Of a DNA stretch of 37,505 bases, positions 8,452-18,423 are shown piece after piece (position 1 is the first letter of the stretch; every line of letters starts with the position of its first letter). Location: the NCBI GenBank assembly GCA_902789505.1, contig CADAOO010000009.1:1-37505 (forward strand), given 5' to 3'. This stretch comes from an uncultured Methanobrevibacter sp. (GTDB taxonomy: Archaea; Methanobacteriota; Methanobacteria; Methanobacteriales; Methanobacteriaceae). The notes under the pieces were generated by a model. The model ran no database searches. It was not told the origin of the DNA and saw nothing but the letters and a program-made list of their open reading frames with translations. A program made the translations under genes and the position numbers.

Positions 8452-11166
8452 TTATCTAATTACTTCAACAATCATGTCTAAGTTTTCAGATTGCAGGATG
8501 TCCACCTTTTTACCGGATGCTCCGACAATCTCTTTTTTGATATTCAACATGTCCTCAGGAACTACAATTTCACCAATTGCAAGTTCATGATTTTCTTCAA
8601 GAACAGAACCTATTTCATCAATGTCTGTTGATTTTAAATAACCTATAATCTTACCTGCATCTCCCTTGAATTTAGGTCCGATTTGAGACATGTCCGGTTC
8701 GACTTCAATGATTTTTTCATGAACTTCAGGTTTTCCCTGAGTGATTGCCAAGTCTTTAATTTTCAGGGTTCCCTTGATATCATCATCAAATTGGTTAAAG
8801 ACTTCAACAAGTGAATCATCTGAAGTGTATACATTCACTTCAGCGAGTTCCGCATTCAATGGTATTTTGGAAGCGGATTTGAATCTTCTGACTTCATCAA
8901 TAAGCTCAACGGTAGTTTCACCTTTAGTTTCAATCTCTTCACTGATTAATTCCTCATATACCTCAGGCCATAATGTGGTATGAATTGATTCATCCCCGAA
9001 GTATTGGTAAACTTCCTCTGTAAAGAATGGTGCAATCGGAGCCAATAATTTAAGAGATGTTTCTACAACTGTTCTTAAAGTGTATTTTGCAGCTCTTCTT
9101 GATTCGTCGCTTACATCAGTGTATAATCTGTATTTTACAGCTTCTATGTATTCATCACAGAAGTCATGCCAGAAGAATCTTTCAATTGGAGTGATTGTCT
9201 GTGCAAAGTTATATTCAGCAAATGCGTTATCAACAGTTCTATTCAGATTATTGAGTTTTGATAAAATCCATAAATCCAAAGGACCTAAATTATCCTTAAC
9301 TTCATCATAGTCAACTTCTTCATCAAAGATTTGCATGCTGATGAATCTGAATGCATTCCAGAATTTTCTTAAGAAACGGTATCCGTGCTTAATATCTTTC
9401 CAGTCAAATATAACATCAGACCCCGGAACACTGTTGGCCGCCCATGTTCTTAGCGGATCAGCACCATATTTTTCAATAACCTCTTCAGGTCCGACTACAA
9501 ATTCAGGCCTTGATTTACTCATTTTGTTTCCGTCTTCACCGAACACCATACCGTTGATTACAATATCATCAAACGGTTTTTGGCCGGTTAAAGCGATGCA
9601 GCGTAAAGTAGTGTAAAATGCCCATGTACGGATGATATCATGCCCCTGTGGACGAATATTTGATGGGAAATGATTTACATAGTCTTCATCAGGCCATCCT
9701 GCAATAGACAGCGGTGAAATTGATGAATCCATCCATGTATCCAGCACATCAACTTCAGGTACGAACTCCTCACATCCGCATTCGCATGCATGTTTTGGCT
9801 TGTCAACGGTAGGATCTATCGGCAGGTCTTCCACATCAGGCAAAATGACCTTTCCACAGTCCTTGCAGTACCATACTGGAATTGGTGTTGCGAATATTCT
9901 TTGTCTTGAGATACACCAGTCCCATTCCATGGAATCCGCCCAGTTAACCATACGGGATTTCATATGTTCAGGCACCCATTTCATTTCATCTGCTGCGACT
10001 TTGGTCTTTTTAATCAAATCACGAACTGCAACAAACCATTGCTCCTTAAGAAGAATTTCCACAGGAGTTTTACATCTCCAGCATTGACCCACATTCTGGT
10101 CAACCTGTTCCTTTTTCAACAGGTAACCTTCGCTGTCCAAATCTTCGATTGTCTGTTTTTTACATGTTTGAAGGTCCATTCCCTCATATCTTCCTGCCGC
10201 TGCGGTCAGTTTGCCGGAATCATCCATAACATCGATGACTTCCAGGTCATATTTTTGAACCCAGCTTACGTCAGTCTTATCCCCAAATGTACAAATCATT
10301 ACTGCACCGGTACCGAATTCAGGGTCTACCTCTTCATCAGCAATGATTTTTACTTTCTGGTGTGACAAAGGGACTTCAACATATTTGCCTAAAAGATGAG
10401 TGTATCTTTCATCTTCAGGGTGAATTACAACCGCTACACAGGCAGACATCAGTTCAGGCCTGGTTGTTGCAATTAAAATACCTTCCTCTTTAGGGTCGGC
10501 CTGTTTTCCGGATGCCTGTGAGGATACAATATCCTCATATGAATCTTCAACAGCCGGAGGGAAGTTAACATAGTTTAAAAATGTAGTATTATCTGAATAT
10601 TCAACTTCTGCAAAAGCAATAGCTGTTTGACAGCGAGGACACCAGTTTACAGGGTGTTTTCCCTGATAGATCAATCCGTCTTCATACATTTTCAAAAAGG
10701 AATATTGGGTTCTCCTCATGTACTCAGGATTCATTGTAACGAACTCTCGAGTCCAGTCCTGTGAATAACCCATTGCCTTCATGTCCTTTTTCATGCTTGC
10801 AATGTTTTTAGTGGTCAAATCAATACAATATTGTCTGAATTGTGCTCTTGAAACATCATTTTTCTTGATTCCATGAGTTTCTTCAACTTTAACTTCAGTC
10901 GGAAGGCCGTGACAGTCCCATCCCTGTGGGAACAATACGTCAAAACCTTTCTGCCTTCTGTATCTTGCATTCATATCAATATAAACCCAGTTCAATACAT
11001 GACCTAAATGAATTGCCCCTGTTGGGTATGGCGGGGGAGTGTCAATTACATATCTAGGACGGGAACCATCTCCAATGTATTTGTAGATGTTTTCATCTTC
11101 CCATTTCTTCTCCCAATCTTTCTCTTTTTTAAAATCATAGTCTTTAGGAATCTCTTCGTTTGACAT
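8452..11166 (-). CDS. valS: Valyl-tRNA synthetase
   Basis: 904 aa class Ia synthetase that charges tRNA-Val with valine using ATP in the cytoplasm. The HIGH motif is PTGAIHLGH (HLGH 53-56) and KMSKS is at 548-552. An inserted CP1 editing domain lies between them ([20 protein letters not shown]), followed by the [20 protein letters not shown] signature. Zinc-type cysteine pairs are present (CPRCQ, CWRCK, CKDCG, CECGC). The anticodon-binding domain follows (about 640-770), and the C-terminal tail is the degenerate archaeal type. AGGAGA lies about seven bases before ATG 11166. Its length agrees with archaeal ValRS. It is divergent from the small membrane gene and pheT. Confidence 0.97.
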   Translation of the reverse strand: MSNEEIPKDYDFKKEKDWEKKWEDENIYKYIGDGSRPRYVIDTPPPYPTGAIHLGHVLNWVYIDMNARYRRQKGFDVLFPQGWDCHGLPTEVKVEETHGIKKNDVSRAQFRQYCIDLTTKNIASMKKDMKAMGYSQDWTREFVTMNPEYMRRTQYSFLKMYEDGLIYQGKHPVNWCPRCQTAIAFAEVEYSDNTTFLNYVNFPPAVEDSYEDIVSSQASGKQADPKEEGILIATTRPELMSACVAVVIHPEDERYTHLLGKYVEVPLSHQKVKIIADEEVDPEFGTGAVMICTFGDKTDVSWVQKYDLEVIDVMDDSGKLTAAAGRYEGMDLQTCKKQTIEDLDSEGYLLKKEQVDQNVGQCWRCKTPVEILLKEQWFVAVRDLIKKTKVAADEMKWVPEHMKSRMVNWADSMEWDWCISRQRIFATPIPVWYCKDCGKVILPDVEDLPIDPTVDKPKHACECGCEEFVPEVDVLDTWMDSSISPLSIAGWPDEDYVNHFPSNIRPQGHDIIRTWAFYTTLRCIALTGQKPFDDIVINGMVFGEDGNKMSKSRPEFVVGPEEVIEKYGADPLRTWAANSVPGSDVIFDWKDIKHGYRFLRKFWNAFRFISMQIFDEEVDYDEVKDNLGPLDLWILSKLNNLNRTVDNAFAEYNFAQTITPIERFFWHDFCDEYIEAVKYRLYTDVSDESRRAAKYTLRTVVETSLKLLAPIAPFFTEEVYQYFGDESIHTTLWPEVYEELISEEIETKGETTVELIDEVRRFKSASKIPLNAELAEVNVYTSDDSLVEVFNQFDDDIKGTLKIKDLAITQGKPEVHEKIIEVEPDMSQIGPKFKGDAGKIIGYLKSTDIDEIGSVLEENHELAIGEIVVPEDMLNIKKEIVGASGKKVDILQSENLDMIVEVIR

Positions 11167-11323
11167 ATATTTTCTCCTAAAATAATTAAATAAAAATAAT
11201 GTTATTAAATATGTATTTTATTATTTAAAAATATTAAGTAAATCTTTTAAATTATAGATAATTATATTATATACAAAAATTAATAAATAATAATATTATC
11301 AATCTAAAAAGGACTGTTTGAAA

Positions 11324-11680
11324 ATGAACTTATTATGGTTTTATATTGCTGTTGTTTTAGCTATAAGTGATGTATTACACACAACACTAATGTGGAAAGT
11401 TTTAAATAACTTTTACATAATCTTAGGTGGTTTAATACAGCAGACAACTAAAACTACTTGGCAAACATGGTTAGCACATGAAATAATGGAAGCAGGATTC
11501 CATTTCATTGTTTTGTCAATAGTTTTCTTAAATCCGATTATAGGAATTCTAGCAGCCCTCATTCATTTCGTAATTGATATTACACATACTATATTAATAA
11601 GAGATATGGGTGAAATAGAACATAGAGCACTTCATTTTGTGATTGAATCTCTATTTTTCATTGCAATCTATGGATTATAA
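11324..11680 (+). CDS. Small histidine-rich four-helix membrane protein of unknown function
   Basis: 118 aa from ATG 11324 (a TTG six bases upstream is possible; AAGGA lies at 11309-11313). Four hydrophobic segments cover most of the chain (about 3-23, 55-72, 72-92, 103-117). Histidines and acids cluster in or beside them in spaced patterns: H19, H52-E53-x2-E56-x3-H60, H81-x3-D85-x2-H88 and H100-x3-H104 with E97/E99. This looks like an intramembrane metal or haem site, but I do not recognise the family and assign no function. It precedes pheT by 13 bp and is almost certainly co-transcribed with it. Whether that reflects function or chance is open. Confidence 0.75.
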   Translation: MNLLWFYIAVVLAISDVLHTTLMWKVLNNFYIILGGLIQQTTKTTWQTWLAHEIMEAGFHFIVLSIVFLNPIIGILAALIHFVIDITHTILIRDMGEIEHRALHFVIESLFFIAIYGL

Positions 11681-11693
11681 TAGGAGTTATTAA

Positions 11694-13352
11694 ATGCCAG
11701 TTATTACATTCAAATATCAAGATTTAAAAGATTTAGGAATAGATATGGAAAAAGATGAGCTAATAGACACATTGCCAATGATGTCCAGTGATATTGAAGA
11801 CTTTGATGATGAAGAAATCAAAGTTGAATTCTTCCCAAACCGTCCGGACAACTTATCCGTTGAAGGGGTGGCTAGATCTTTTAAGGGATTTATCGGTCAG
11901 GAAATTGGTTTTCCGGATTATGAAGTTGTGGATTCTGGCGAATATGTTGAAGTGGACAGTGACGTTGCAAAAATCAGGCCGTTTATTGGATTTGCTAAAA
12001 TAGACAATGTTGATTTTAGTGGAGACAAGCTCAAATATGTCATGGATTTCCAGGAAAACCTCCACTGGGTTATAGGAAGAGACAGAAAAAAAGTAGCTAT
12101 CGGTATCCATAATGCAGACGTAGTGACTGGCCCGTTCAAATATATTGCAACTCCAAAAGATGCCAATGCATTTGTTCCTTTAGAAAAAGACAGCGAAATG
12201 ACTCCTGATGAAATATTGACCGAACATGAAAAAGGTAAGGATTATGCTCACCTGATTCAAGACTTCGACAAATATCCGTTAATCCTGGATAAAGACGATA
12301 ATGTATTATCAATGCCCCCAATCATCAATGGAGAACTGACCAAACTTAAAGAGGACACCAAAAACATCATTGTAGATGTGACTGGAACTGATGAAAGAGC
12401 CGTCAATCAGGCATTAAACATTATCTGCTCCTCATTTGCAGAAGTTGGAGGTCAGATTAAAAGTATGGAAGTCCGATATGCTGATAAAACCATCAAAACT
12501 CCAGATTTGACTCCTCAGGAACAAAATGTTCATGTAGATACTGCCAATGAATTGATTGGCGGAACAGACCTCACTGCAGAAGACATTAAAGAATTGCTCT
12601 TAAAAGCACGTTTTGATGCTGAAATTCTTAGTGATAATGAAGTTAAAGCAATTATTCCAGCTTACAGAGTGGATATTTTACATGAAGTTGATGTTGTTGA
12701 AAACATTGCTGTCCAGTATCATATCAATGATATTGTAGCCGAACTTCCGGACATCAATACCGTTGCTTATGAAAATGACTGGTTTAAAGCAGAAAGCACC
12801 ATCCGTGAAGTTATGATCGGTTTAGGTTTCCAGGAAGTGATGAGTCTCATGCTTACCAATGAGGAAGCTCATTATGAAAAAATGAACCGACCTGAAGAAG
12901 ATCATGTCCAGGTTGCAAGACCTATTACAATCGACAGAACCATGATAAGAACCAGCCTAATCAACAGCCTGATGGAATTTCTGGAAGACAACAAACATGA
13001 AGACTTGCCACAGAAAATATTTGAAATCGGAGATGTATTATACCTTGATGAGACAAAAGAAAACAAAACCGTAACATCCAAAAAATTGGCTGCTTTAATA
13101 TGCCATTCAACTGCAAACTTTACAGAAATAAAATCAGTCATGACCAGTGTTTTAAGTAATTTAGGTTATTCTATGGAAATATCTGACAGTGAAAATAAAA
13201 CATTTATCGAAGGCAGAGCCGCTGATGTGACCGGCGAAGCCCAAAAAGGCACAATTAAAGGATTCTTTGGAGAGGTATCACCGGAAGTGATTACCAATTT
13301 TACACTGGAGTATCCTGTAATCGCATTTGAAATTGAATTCATTAACAAATGA
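11694..13352 (+). CDS. pheT: Phenylalanyl-tRNA synthetase beta subunit (archaeal type)
   Basis: 552 aa. This is the beta chain of the alpha2-beta2 PheRS that charges tRNA-Phe; it carries editing and tRNA-binding functions and a degenerate class II core. It is the short archaeal/eukaryotic form, lacking the bacterial N-terminal tRNA-binding extension. The order is N-terminal beta domain ([20 protein letters not shown]), B3/B4 editing domain (about 85-250; [27 protein letters not shown]), B5 domain (about 265-345; [20 protein letters not shown]) and catalytic-like core (about 360-550, ending [12 protein letters not shown] and then [12 protein letters not shown]). AGGAGT lies six bases before ATG 11694. 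The alpha subunit gene is not in this window, so the two subunits are encoded apart, unlike in many bacteria. Confidence 0.96.
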   Translation: MPVITFKYQDLKDLGIDMEKDELIDTLPMMSSDIEDFDDEEIKVEFFPNRPDNLSVEGVARSFKGFIGQEIGFPDYEVVDSGEYVEVDSDVAKIRPFIGFAKIDNVDFSGDKLKYVMDFQENLHWVIGRDRKKVAIGIHNADVVTGPFKYIATPKDANAFVPLEKDSEMTPDEILTEHEKGKDYAHLIQDFDKYPLILDKDDNVLSMPPIINGELTKLKEDTKNIIVDVTGTDERAVNQALNIICSSFAEVGGQIKSMEVRYADKTIKTPDLTPQEQNVHVDTANELIGGTDLTAEDIKELLLKARFDAEILSDNEVKAIIPAYRVDILHEVDVVENIAVQYHINDIVAELPDINTVAYENDWFKAESTIREVMIGLGFQEVMSLMLTNEEAHYEKMNRPEEDHVQVARPITIDRTMIRTSLINSLMEFLEDNKHEDLPQKIFEIGDVLYLDETKENKTVTSKKLAALICHSTANFTEIKSVMTSVLSNLGYSMEISDSENKTFIEGRAADVTGEAQKGTIKGFFGEVSPEVITNFTLEYPVIAFEIEFINK

Positions 13353-13369
13353 ATTCATCAATTCTTTTT

Positions 13370-13510
13370 TTAATACCACAATTTTCTCATTTGTGTTTCC
13401 ATATTGGAGTAATTATCCACTGCGGTGGGTGAGCCATAATTATTGAATATCACTATCAGAATTATCAATAATATTATAACAGCTATTAAAATTAATGTCC
13501 ATCTTTTCAA
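13370..13510 (-). CDS. 46-aa single-pass membrane microprotein coupled to the YjbQ gene
   Basis: The TTG at 13510 follows directly on the TAA of the upstream YjbQ gene (13511-13513). GGTGA (13515-13519), inside the last YjbQ codons, sits four bases before it, an ideal spacing here. The frame reads MKRWTLILIAVIILLIILIV then IFNNYGSPTAVDNYSNMETQ and MRKLWY. It is a positively charged start, one strong membrane helix (residues 5-22) and a short polar tail with a basic-aromatic end. The tail is predicted to lie outside by the positive-inside rule. It is too short for most gene callers. The family is unknown. The coupling and the clean hydrophobic pattern support a real gene, though no homology could be checked. 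Confidence 0.6.
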   Translation of the reverse strand: MKRWTLILIAVIILLIILIVIFNNYGSPTAVDNYSNMETQMRKLWY

Positions 13511-13915
13511 TTATTCACCAACCATTGTCAAAGTTACAGTTCTGTTGCGTCTTGGTCCATCTAATTCTATGAAAAAGACAGATTGCCATGTGCCCAAGTC
13601 AAGCTTTGAATTTTTAATCGGCAGGCATTCGCTTGATGAAAGCAAAAATGATTTTAAGTGTGATTTTGCATTGTTGTCAATCCTGTCATGTTCGTAGCTG
13701 AATTTATCCGAAACTAAATTGTTCAACAGGAATTCCAAATCATTTAAAAGTCTTGATTCGTTTTCATTTACGACTATTGCTGAAGTGGAATGCTTTGAAA
13801 AAATTGAGATGATGCCTTCATCAATTTCAATCAATTCGTTGATTTTGGAAGTGATATCGATAATTTCAAAATTTTTGTTGGTATCTATTTGTAAAAAAGA
13901 AGTTTTGACTGTCAT
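13511..13915 (-). CDS. YjbQ/UPF0047 family protein (secondary thiamine-phosphate synthase-like)
   Basis: 134 aa, normal for this family. The signatures are FSKHSTSAIVVNENE (residues about 40-54, the conserved His-Ser/Thr-Thr stretch), SYEHDRIDNNAKSHLKS, and LGTWQSVFFIELDGPRRNR near the C-terminus. Bacterial YjbQ has weak thiamine-phosphate synthase activity, but the physiological role is not settled. ATG 13915 is chosen over GTG 13918, because a TATA box centred near 13943 would place the transcript start at this ATG. The 46-aa membrane ORF begins at the base after its stop. A standalone thiD lies 5 kb away on the other strand, a weak hint of a thiamine link. Confidence 0.88.
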   Translation of the reverse strand: MTVKTSFLQIDTNKNFEIIDITSKINELIEIDEGIISIFSKHSTSAIVVNENESRLLNDLEFLLNNLVSDKFSYEHDRIDNNAKSHLKSFLLSSSECLPIKNSKLDLGTWQSVFFIELDGPRRNRTVTLTMVGE

Positions 13916-13937
13916 CACTAATAAATATGTAAAAAGT

Positions 13938-13949
13938 AATATATAAAAT
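13938..13949 (-). promoter_or_regulatory. TATA box of the YjbQ gene (leaderless)
   Basis: On the minus strand TTTATATATT lies about 28 bp before ATG 13915. No ribosome binding site is seen, so the mRNA is probably leaderless. Confidence 0.45.
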
Positions 13950-13956
13950 AAGTTTA

Positions 13957-13977
13957 GTAAGCATTTGAATTGCTTAC
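13957..13977 (-). terminator. Hairpin downstream of the rpiA operon
   Basis: GTAAGCA (13957-13963) and TGCTTAC (13971-13977) form a perfect 7-bp stem with a 7-nt loop, 45 bp beyond the rpiA stop. On the minus strand it is followed by a T-rich stretch. It probably ends the G1P dehydrogenase operon before the YjbQ promoter. Confidence 0.45.
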
Positions 13978-14022
13978 AACCAATTACAAAGGATATTTCA
14001 CATAGAATATTGGTTTAATAAT

Positions 14023-14709
14023 CTATAACTCTTTTGTCCCATCTTCAGTGCCGACAATGACCTTATCCACCATCTGTGAAAATATTCCGTTTTCAACTAC
14101 TCCCGGGATGGAATTCAAGTCAATTTCAAGGTGTTCGGGAGATTCAATCACATCAAATTTGGCGTCAATTACAAAATTACCGTTGTCTGTGATTACAGGA
14201 CCATCCTTTCTTTGAGCCATTCTGATTTCACATTTGGCACCCATATCCTCCAGTTCCTGAATGACAACTCTGGATGCATCTGGCAATACTTCAACAGGTA
14301 CTGGAAATGTTCCCAATGATTCAACACATTTAGACTCATCAACAATGACAATAAACTCCTTTGCCGCATAGTCAACAATTTTTTCTTTAGTATGTGCCGC
14401 ACCGCCACCTTTTATTAAATTGAAATCTGAATCCACTTCATCTGCTCCGTCAACAGACAGGTCAATGTCATACTCTTCCAAGGTAGTTATTGGAATATTC
14501 CATTTTTTTGCAATCAATAATGATTGAAATGAAGTTGGAATACCCAAAACACTAATCCCTTCATCACGGATTCTCATGCCGACTTTTTCAATGAAATAAT
14601 GGGTAGTGGAACCGGTTCCCAGTCCTAAAACCATTCCATCCTTTACAAATTCGGCGGCTTTATAACCCGCATTTCTTTTACTGGAATCATTACTGCTAGC
14701 ATTTTTCAT
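14023..14709 (-). CDS. rpiA: Ribose-5-phosphate isomerase A
   Basis: 228 aa. It interconverts ribose 5-phosphate and ribulose 5-phosphate, supplying ribose for nucleotides in a methanogen without an oxidative pentose pathway. The family motifs are complete: [11 protein letters not shown] (29-39, phosphate loop), SVDGADEVD (85-93), and [11 protein letters not shown] (100-110) with the catalytic glutamate expected at E109. [13 protein letters not shown] and FPVPVEVLP follow. The start ATG 14709 directly follows the TAA of the UPF0179 gene, and GTGAT lies five bases upstream, so translation is coupled. It is the third gene of the G1P dehydrogenase-UPF0179-rpiA operon. Confidence 0.96.
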   Translation of the reverse strand: MKNASSNDSSKRNAGYKAAEFVKDGMVLGLGTGSTTHYFIEKVGMRIRDEGISVLGIPTSFQSLLIAKKWNIPITTLEEYDIDLSVDGADEVDSDFNLIKGGGAAHTKEKIVDYAAKEFIVIVDESKCVESLGTFPVPVEVLPDASRVVIQELEDMGAKCEIRMAQRKDGPVITDNGNFVIDAKFDVIESPEHLEIDLNSIPGVVENGIFSQMVDKVIVGTEDGTKEL

Positions 14710-15147
14710 TTATATCACAAATCCCAAAGTAAGTTTATTAAGTTTACGGCCTTTTTTACATTCGCCATGATGTTTTCCATTATTTTCAAGAACGATGCAT
14801 TTATCGTTTTCAACAAGACCGTCAGGGAAACATAAATCATGATCATCGCATTTTTCATCACAATCCGGAGCGTTATATGTGAATGTTGATCCTTCAAAAA
14901 TACTTTTTGAATCAGTTAAAAGATCAATTTTTGCTCTGTCAATTTCAACCGGGATAACTACGCCCCCAGAATGTATTGGACATTTCTGTTCGTTGTCTTT
15001 AACATCAATGACCACATATTTTCTGTTTTTTTCAAGATTGCCAACGCAGGATGACTTAAATCTACAATTTTCACATTCACTAGTTGGCCCTAAAAAAACA
15101 AATTCCTGACCTTCTTTTGCCAAATCCTTTCCAATTAATGTAATCAT
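14710..15147 (-). CDS. UPF0179 family cysteine-rich protein
   Basis: 145 aa, matching the archaeal UPF0179 family, whose function is unknown. It is soluble with nine cysteines: C25, C28 and C34 in ECENCRFKSSC, C56 in QKCPIH, then C96, C100, C106, C117 and C130. The first four (CxxC-x5-C-x21-C) look like a zinc or Fe-S site. The start codon overlaps the TAA of the upstream G1P dehydrogenase by one base, and rpiA begins straight after its stop, so all three are translated as a coupled unit. The context suggests a housekeeping task close to lipid backbone or sugar-phosphate metabolism, but this is inference. Confidence 0.85.
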   Translation of the reverse strand: MITLIGKDLAKEGQEFVFLGPTSECENCRFKSSCVGNLEKNRKYVVIDVKDNEQKCPIHSGGVVIPVEIDRAKIDLLTDSKSIFEGSTFTYNAPDCDEKCDDHDLCFPDGLVENDKCIVLENNGKHHGECKKGRKLNKLTLGFVI

Positions 15148-16190
15148 TAAATCACCTCTGTTTTATATGCAAGCTCATATGCTGCTTCTTTTGAAATTCC
15201 GTTGTCTCCCAATATAGTATATCTTTCAGGTCTGATTTTATGAGCCATCACAAGTGCCTCAATAATATCCTCATCAGCAATATTCAATTCCTTTGCAGTG
15301 GTCGGAGCCTGAACCGCTTTGAGTGACTCCTGTATAGCTTTCCAATCTCCACCATGAAGATACATCATCATTATTGTTCCAATACCGCACTGCTCACCGT
15401 GCAAAGCCGGCTTATCAAGTATCTTGTCAAGGGCGTGTGAGAACAAATGCTCAGATCCGCTTGCCGGTCTGGATGAACCTGCAATACTGATGGCCATTCC
15501 TCCGCTGAACAAGGATTTCATGACTATGCGTGCGCTAGGTTCAAGATTAGGCTTGATATTAGCTATATTATCAGTGATTAAATGTGCAGACATTATGGAT
15601 AATGCTGCCGCAGATTCACTGAATGATTCATTTTTAAGTCTGTGAGCCAATTCCCAATCTTTAATGGCTGTAAAGTTAGCTATCAAATCCGCACATCCCG
15701 CAGCCAATAACCTGAACGGAGACTGTGCAAGAATCTCAGAGTCTGCAATGACTGCTATTGGTGAGTGTGCACTAACGGATATTGAAGTGTTGGGATTTTT
15801 TATTGATGCCATAGGAGATACGATACCGTCATGAGACGCTGTTGTTGGCATGGATACAAAATAAACACCCTGATTATAAGAAGATAACTTAGCTACATCA
15901 ATAACTTTCCCACCACCGATACCTAAAACGGTAGTATCCGGTGTAATCAATTCTTCAACTTCAGATATTGATTCATCAGATGCACCTTTAACTTTAATAA
16001 CATCATATTCAATATCATCTTTTTCCAGGCTTTCAATTGCAGGTTTGGCGCCAACATCATATGTATGCGAACCTGTAACGATTAAAATCTTATTATCTAA
16101 ATGCAAAGATTTGCAAATTTCACCGGTATCCTTAATAATACCCGGATCAATGTAAACCTCACGAGGCATTTGTATTTTCCTATTGGTCAT
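15147..16190 (-). CDS. egsA: sn-Glycerol-1-phosphate dehydrogenase
   Basis: 347 aa. It reduces dihydroxyacetone phosphate to sn-glycerol 1-phosphate with NAD(P)H, the step that sets archaeal lipid stereochemistry and a diagnostic archaeal gene. The nucleotide-binding loop is VLGIGGGKVIDVAK (GGGK 92-95). SMPTTASHDGIVSPMAS follows at 113-129. The zinc ligands expected for this family are visible as D168 (GCADLIAN), H248 (GSEHLFSH) and H264 (LHGEQCG). AGGAGAT lies four bases before ATG 16190. It is first in a three-gene operon; its stop overlaps the UPF0179 start by one base. It is divergent from proS. Confidence 0.97.
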   Translation of the reverse strand: MTNRKIQMPREVYIDPGIIKDTGEICKSLHLDNKILIVTGSHTYDVGAKPAIESLEKDDIEYDVIKVKGASDESISEVEELITPDTTVLGIGGGKVIDVAKLSSYNQGVYFVSMPTTASHDGIVSPMASIKNPNTSISVSAHSPIAVIADSEILAQSPFRLLAAGCADLIANFTAIKDWELAHRLKNESFSESAAALSIMSAHLITDNIANIKPNLEPSARIVMKSLFSGGMAISIAGSSRPASGSEHLFSHALDKILDKPALHGEQCGIGTIMMMYLHGGDWKAIQESLKAVQAPTTAKELNIADEDIIEALVMAHKIRPERYTILGDNGISKEAAYELAYKTEVI

Positions 16191-16221
16191 AATATCTCCT
16201 AAATTAAATTATACATTAATA

Positions 16222-16234
16222 TATATGTATAAAA
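16222..16234 (-). promoter_or_regulatory. TATA box of the egsA-UPF0179-rpiA operon
   Basis: On the minus strand TTTTATACATATA places transcription near 16202, leaving a leader of about 12 nt that carries the AGGAGAT site. Spacing is the evidence. Confidence 0.45.
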
Positions 16235-16337
16235 TAATTATAAATAACTTTCTTTTGAATTAAAAAAGAAGTAAAATAAACATTTAATACTTATTAAAAA
16301 CAGATAATTTAACATTATAAAAAATTATTTAGGTGAT

Positions 16338-17741
16338 ATGGTGGAAAATTTTGACGAATGGTTTCATGATATTTTAGAACAGGCAGACATTACCGATTCA
16401 AGATATCCTATCAAGGGAATGGCAGTGTGGATGCCATACGGTTTTCAGATAAGAAAACACTCAATGAACATTATTAAAAAATTATTGGATAAAGACCACG
16501 AAGAAGTTTTATTCCCTATGCTTGTTCCTGAAACTGAACTTGCAAAAGAAGGAATTCACGTAAAAGGTTTCGAAGATGAAGTGTACTGGGTAACCAAAGG
16601 CGGACAAACTGAATTAAATGAAAAATTGGCTTTAAGACCTACCAGTGAAACCGCAATCTATCCTATGTACTCACTATGGATCAGAACACACATCGACCTT
16701 CCAATCAAATTTTATCAGATAGTCAATACATTCAGATATGAAACAAAACATACAAGACCATTGATACGTGTAAGAGAAATCACAACATTCAAAGAAGCAC
16801 ATACAGCCCATGCAACCAAAGAGGAATCTGATGAACAAATTCAAGAATTCATTGCAATTTATAAAGAATTCTTTGATGATTTAGGAATCCCATATTTAAT
16901 CTCCCAAAGACCAGAATGGGACAAATTCCCAGGGGCTGACTACACCATGGCTTTTGATGTGATAATGCCAAACGGAAAAACCCTGCAGGTTGGTACAATC
17001 CACAATCTGGGTCAGACTTTTGCCAAAACATTCGACATTACCTTTGAAGATAAGGACGGCAAACACAAATTGGTTTACCAGACCTGTGCAGGAGTATCCG
17101 ACAGGGTTATTGCGTCAGTTATTGGAATTCATGGAGACGACAAGGGTTTACGCCTGCCACCAAAAGTATCACCAAACCAGGTAACCATAATCCCTATTTT
17201 ATTTAAAAAAGGAAAAGAAGAAGTTCTAGCCAAATGTAGCGAAATCAAAGAACAGCTGGAAGCAAAAGGCTTAAGAGTCCAATTGGATGACAGAGATATC
17301 CGACCTGGAAAAAAATTCAATGACTGGGAATTGAAAGGAACTCCAATTAAACTTGAACTTGGGCCAAGAGATTTGGAAAACAACATCACTGTTGCAATGA
17401 GAAGAGACGAAGAAGAAAAAATTGAGCTTGCTTTGGATGAATCACTGGCAGACAACGTCATCGGACTGTTAGATGAATCCCAGAACAATCTATCAAAAAT
17501 TGCATGGTCATTCCAGGGCGAACATATCAAGTATACTGAAGATATCAATGAGATTTCCGAACTCGTCGAAGCGGGAAATGTTGTTCAGTTCAAATGGTGC
17601 GGAGACGAATCAATAGGTAAAGAAATTGAAGAAAAAACCGGATATGACATTTTGGGCATTCAAGATGAAGTATCTGAAGGCAAATGCATAGCCAGCGATA
17701 ATGATGCCAAATACATGGCACTGATAGCTAAAACATACTAG
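16338..17741 (+). CDS. proS: Prolyl-tRNA synthetase (archaeal/eukaryotic type)
   Basis: 467 aa class IIa enzyme charging tRNA-Pro. It is the short archaeal type without the bacterial INS editing domain. Motif 1 lies around [20 protein letters not shown]. Motif 2 is [20 protein letters not shown], followed by [10 protein letters not shown]. Motif 3 is in [15 protein letters not shown] then KGLRLPP. The anticodon domain ([14 protein letters not shown] onward) is followed by the archaeal C-terminal domain, which ends in the characteristic C-terminal tyrosine (IAKTY). That domain keeps only two cysteines (WCGDE, GKCIA), so a four-cysteine zinc site is not evident. GGTGAT directly abuts ATG 16338; GTG 16341 would give slightly better spacing and is an alternative start. 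The cofC gene follows by 7 bp. Confidence 0.96.
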   Translation: MVENFDEWFHDILEQADITDSRYPIKGMAVWMPYGFQIRKHSMNIIKKLLDKDHEEVLFPMLVPETELAKEGIHVKGFEDEVYWVTKGGQTELNEKLALRPTSETAIYPMYSLWIRTHIDLPIKFYQIVNTFRYETKHTRPLIRVREITTFKEAHTAHATKEESDEQIQEFIAIYKEFFDDLGIPYLISQRPEWDKFPGADYTMAFDVIMPNGKTLQVGTIHNLGQTFAKTFDITFEDKDGKHKLVYQTCAGVSDRVIASVIGIHGDDKGLRLPPKVSPNQVTIIPILFKKGKEEVLAKCSEIKEQLEAKGLRVQLDDRDIRPGKKFNDWELKGTPIKLELGPRDLENNITVAMRRDEEEKIELALDESLADNVIGLLDESQNNLSKIAWSFQGEHIKYTEDINEISELVEAGNVVQFKWCGDESIGKEIEEKTGYDILGIQDEVSEGKCIASDNDAKYMALIAKTY

Positions 17742-17748
17742 TGATAAT

Positions 17749-18423
17749 ATGGACGACATATATGCAATAATTCCAGTAACAACATTCAAAAATGCAAAAA
17801 CCCGACTTTCCCCGTTTCTCACAGAAGAAGAAAGAGAAAAACTCTTAAAAGTAATGCTTCAGGATGTAACGGACACGTTAAAAAAATATGTTGACAAGAT
17901 TTTCATCATCAGCCGTGACGAAGATGTATTGAGCTATGCTGAAAGCTTGAATGTGAATCCCATTTTAGAAAATGAAAATTCCAATCTAAACAAAGCTCTG
18001 ACACAGGCAATGAAGATATGCAAAGGAAAAACCAAAAAAATCATAATTGTCCCATCAGACATTCCTCTTATTGGTAAAACCAATATCCAAATGCTGATTG
18101 ATGCATCCAAAAGTCTAGATTTCATTATTGTTCCATCCAAAGGCGGCGGAACCAATATGATTATAATGAAACCAATGGCCATCCGCACAAGGTTTGAAGG
18201 ATTCAGTTATAAAGAGCATGTGAAAGTTGCAGAGAGAAAAAAGTTAAATCCTCAGGTCCATGACTCATTTTTCATGGCATTGGATGTCAACACTACCGAA
18301 GATTTGGGTGAAATCCTGATTCATGGTGAAAAAACTCACACAAGACAATACTTAAAAGAGCTGAAGGTTAATGTAGAGTCTTATCGCGGATCCGAACGGC
18401 TGAAAGTTACACGGAATGATTAA
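17749..18423 (+). CDS. cofC: 2-phospho-L-lactate guanylyltransferase (coenzyme F420 biosynthesis)
   Basis: 224 aa, the usual CofC length. It activates 2-phospholactate with GTP to form lactyl-diphospho-guanosine, the precursor that CofD joins to Fo to make F420, the main methanogen hydride carrier. The nucleotidyltransferase signatures are YAIIPVTTFKNAKTRLSPFL (5-24), VPSDIPLIG (about 101-109), VPSKGGGTNM and HDSFFMALDVNTTEDLGE. It starts 7 bp after the proS stop with a short GTGAT, and thiD starts at the base after its own stop. The three are one transcript mixing translation and cofactor functions. Confidence 0.95.
   Translation: MDDIYAIIPVTTFKNAKTRLSPFLTEEEREKLLKVMLQDVTDTLKKYVDKIFIISRDEDVLSYAESLNVNPILENENSNLNKALTQAMKICKGKTKKIIIVPSDIPLIGKTNIQMLIDASKSLDFIIVPSKGGGTNMIIMKPMAIRTRFEGFSYKEHVKVAERKKLNPQVHDSFFMALDVNTTEDLGEILIHGEKTHTRQYLKELKVNVESYRGSERLKVTRND

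Noticed and set aside
9964..10365. Plus-strand ORF of 133 codons inside valS
   Set aside because: It is antisense to a strongly supported synthetase, lacks a ribosome binding site and has no recognisable features; a shadow frame.
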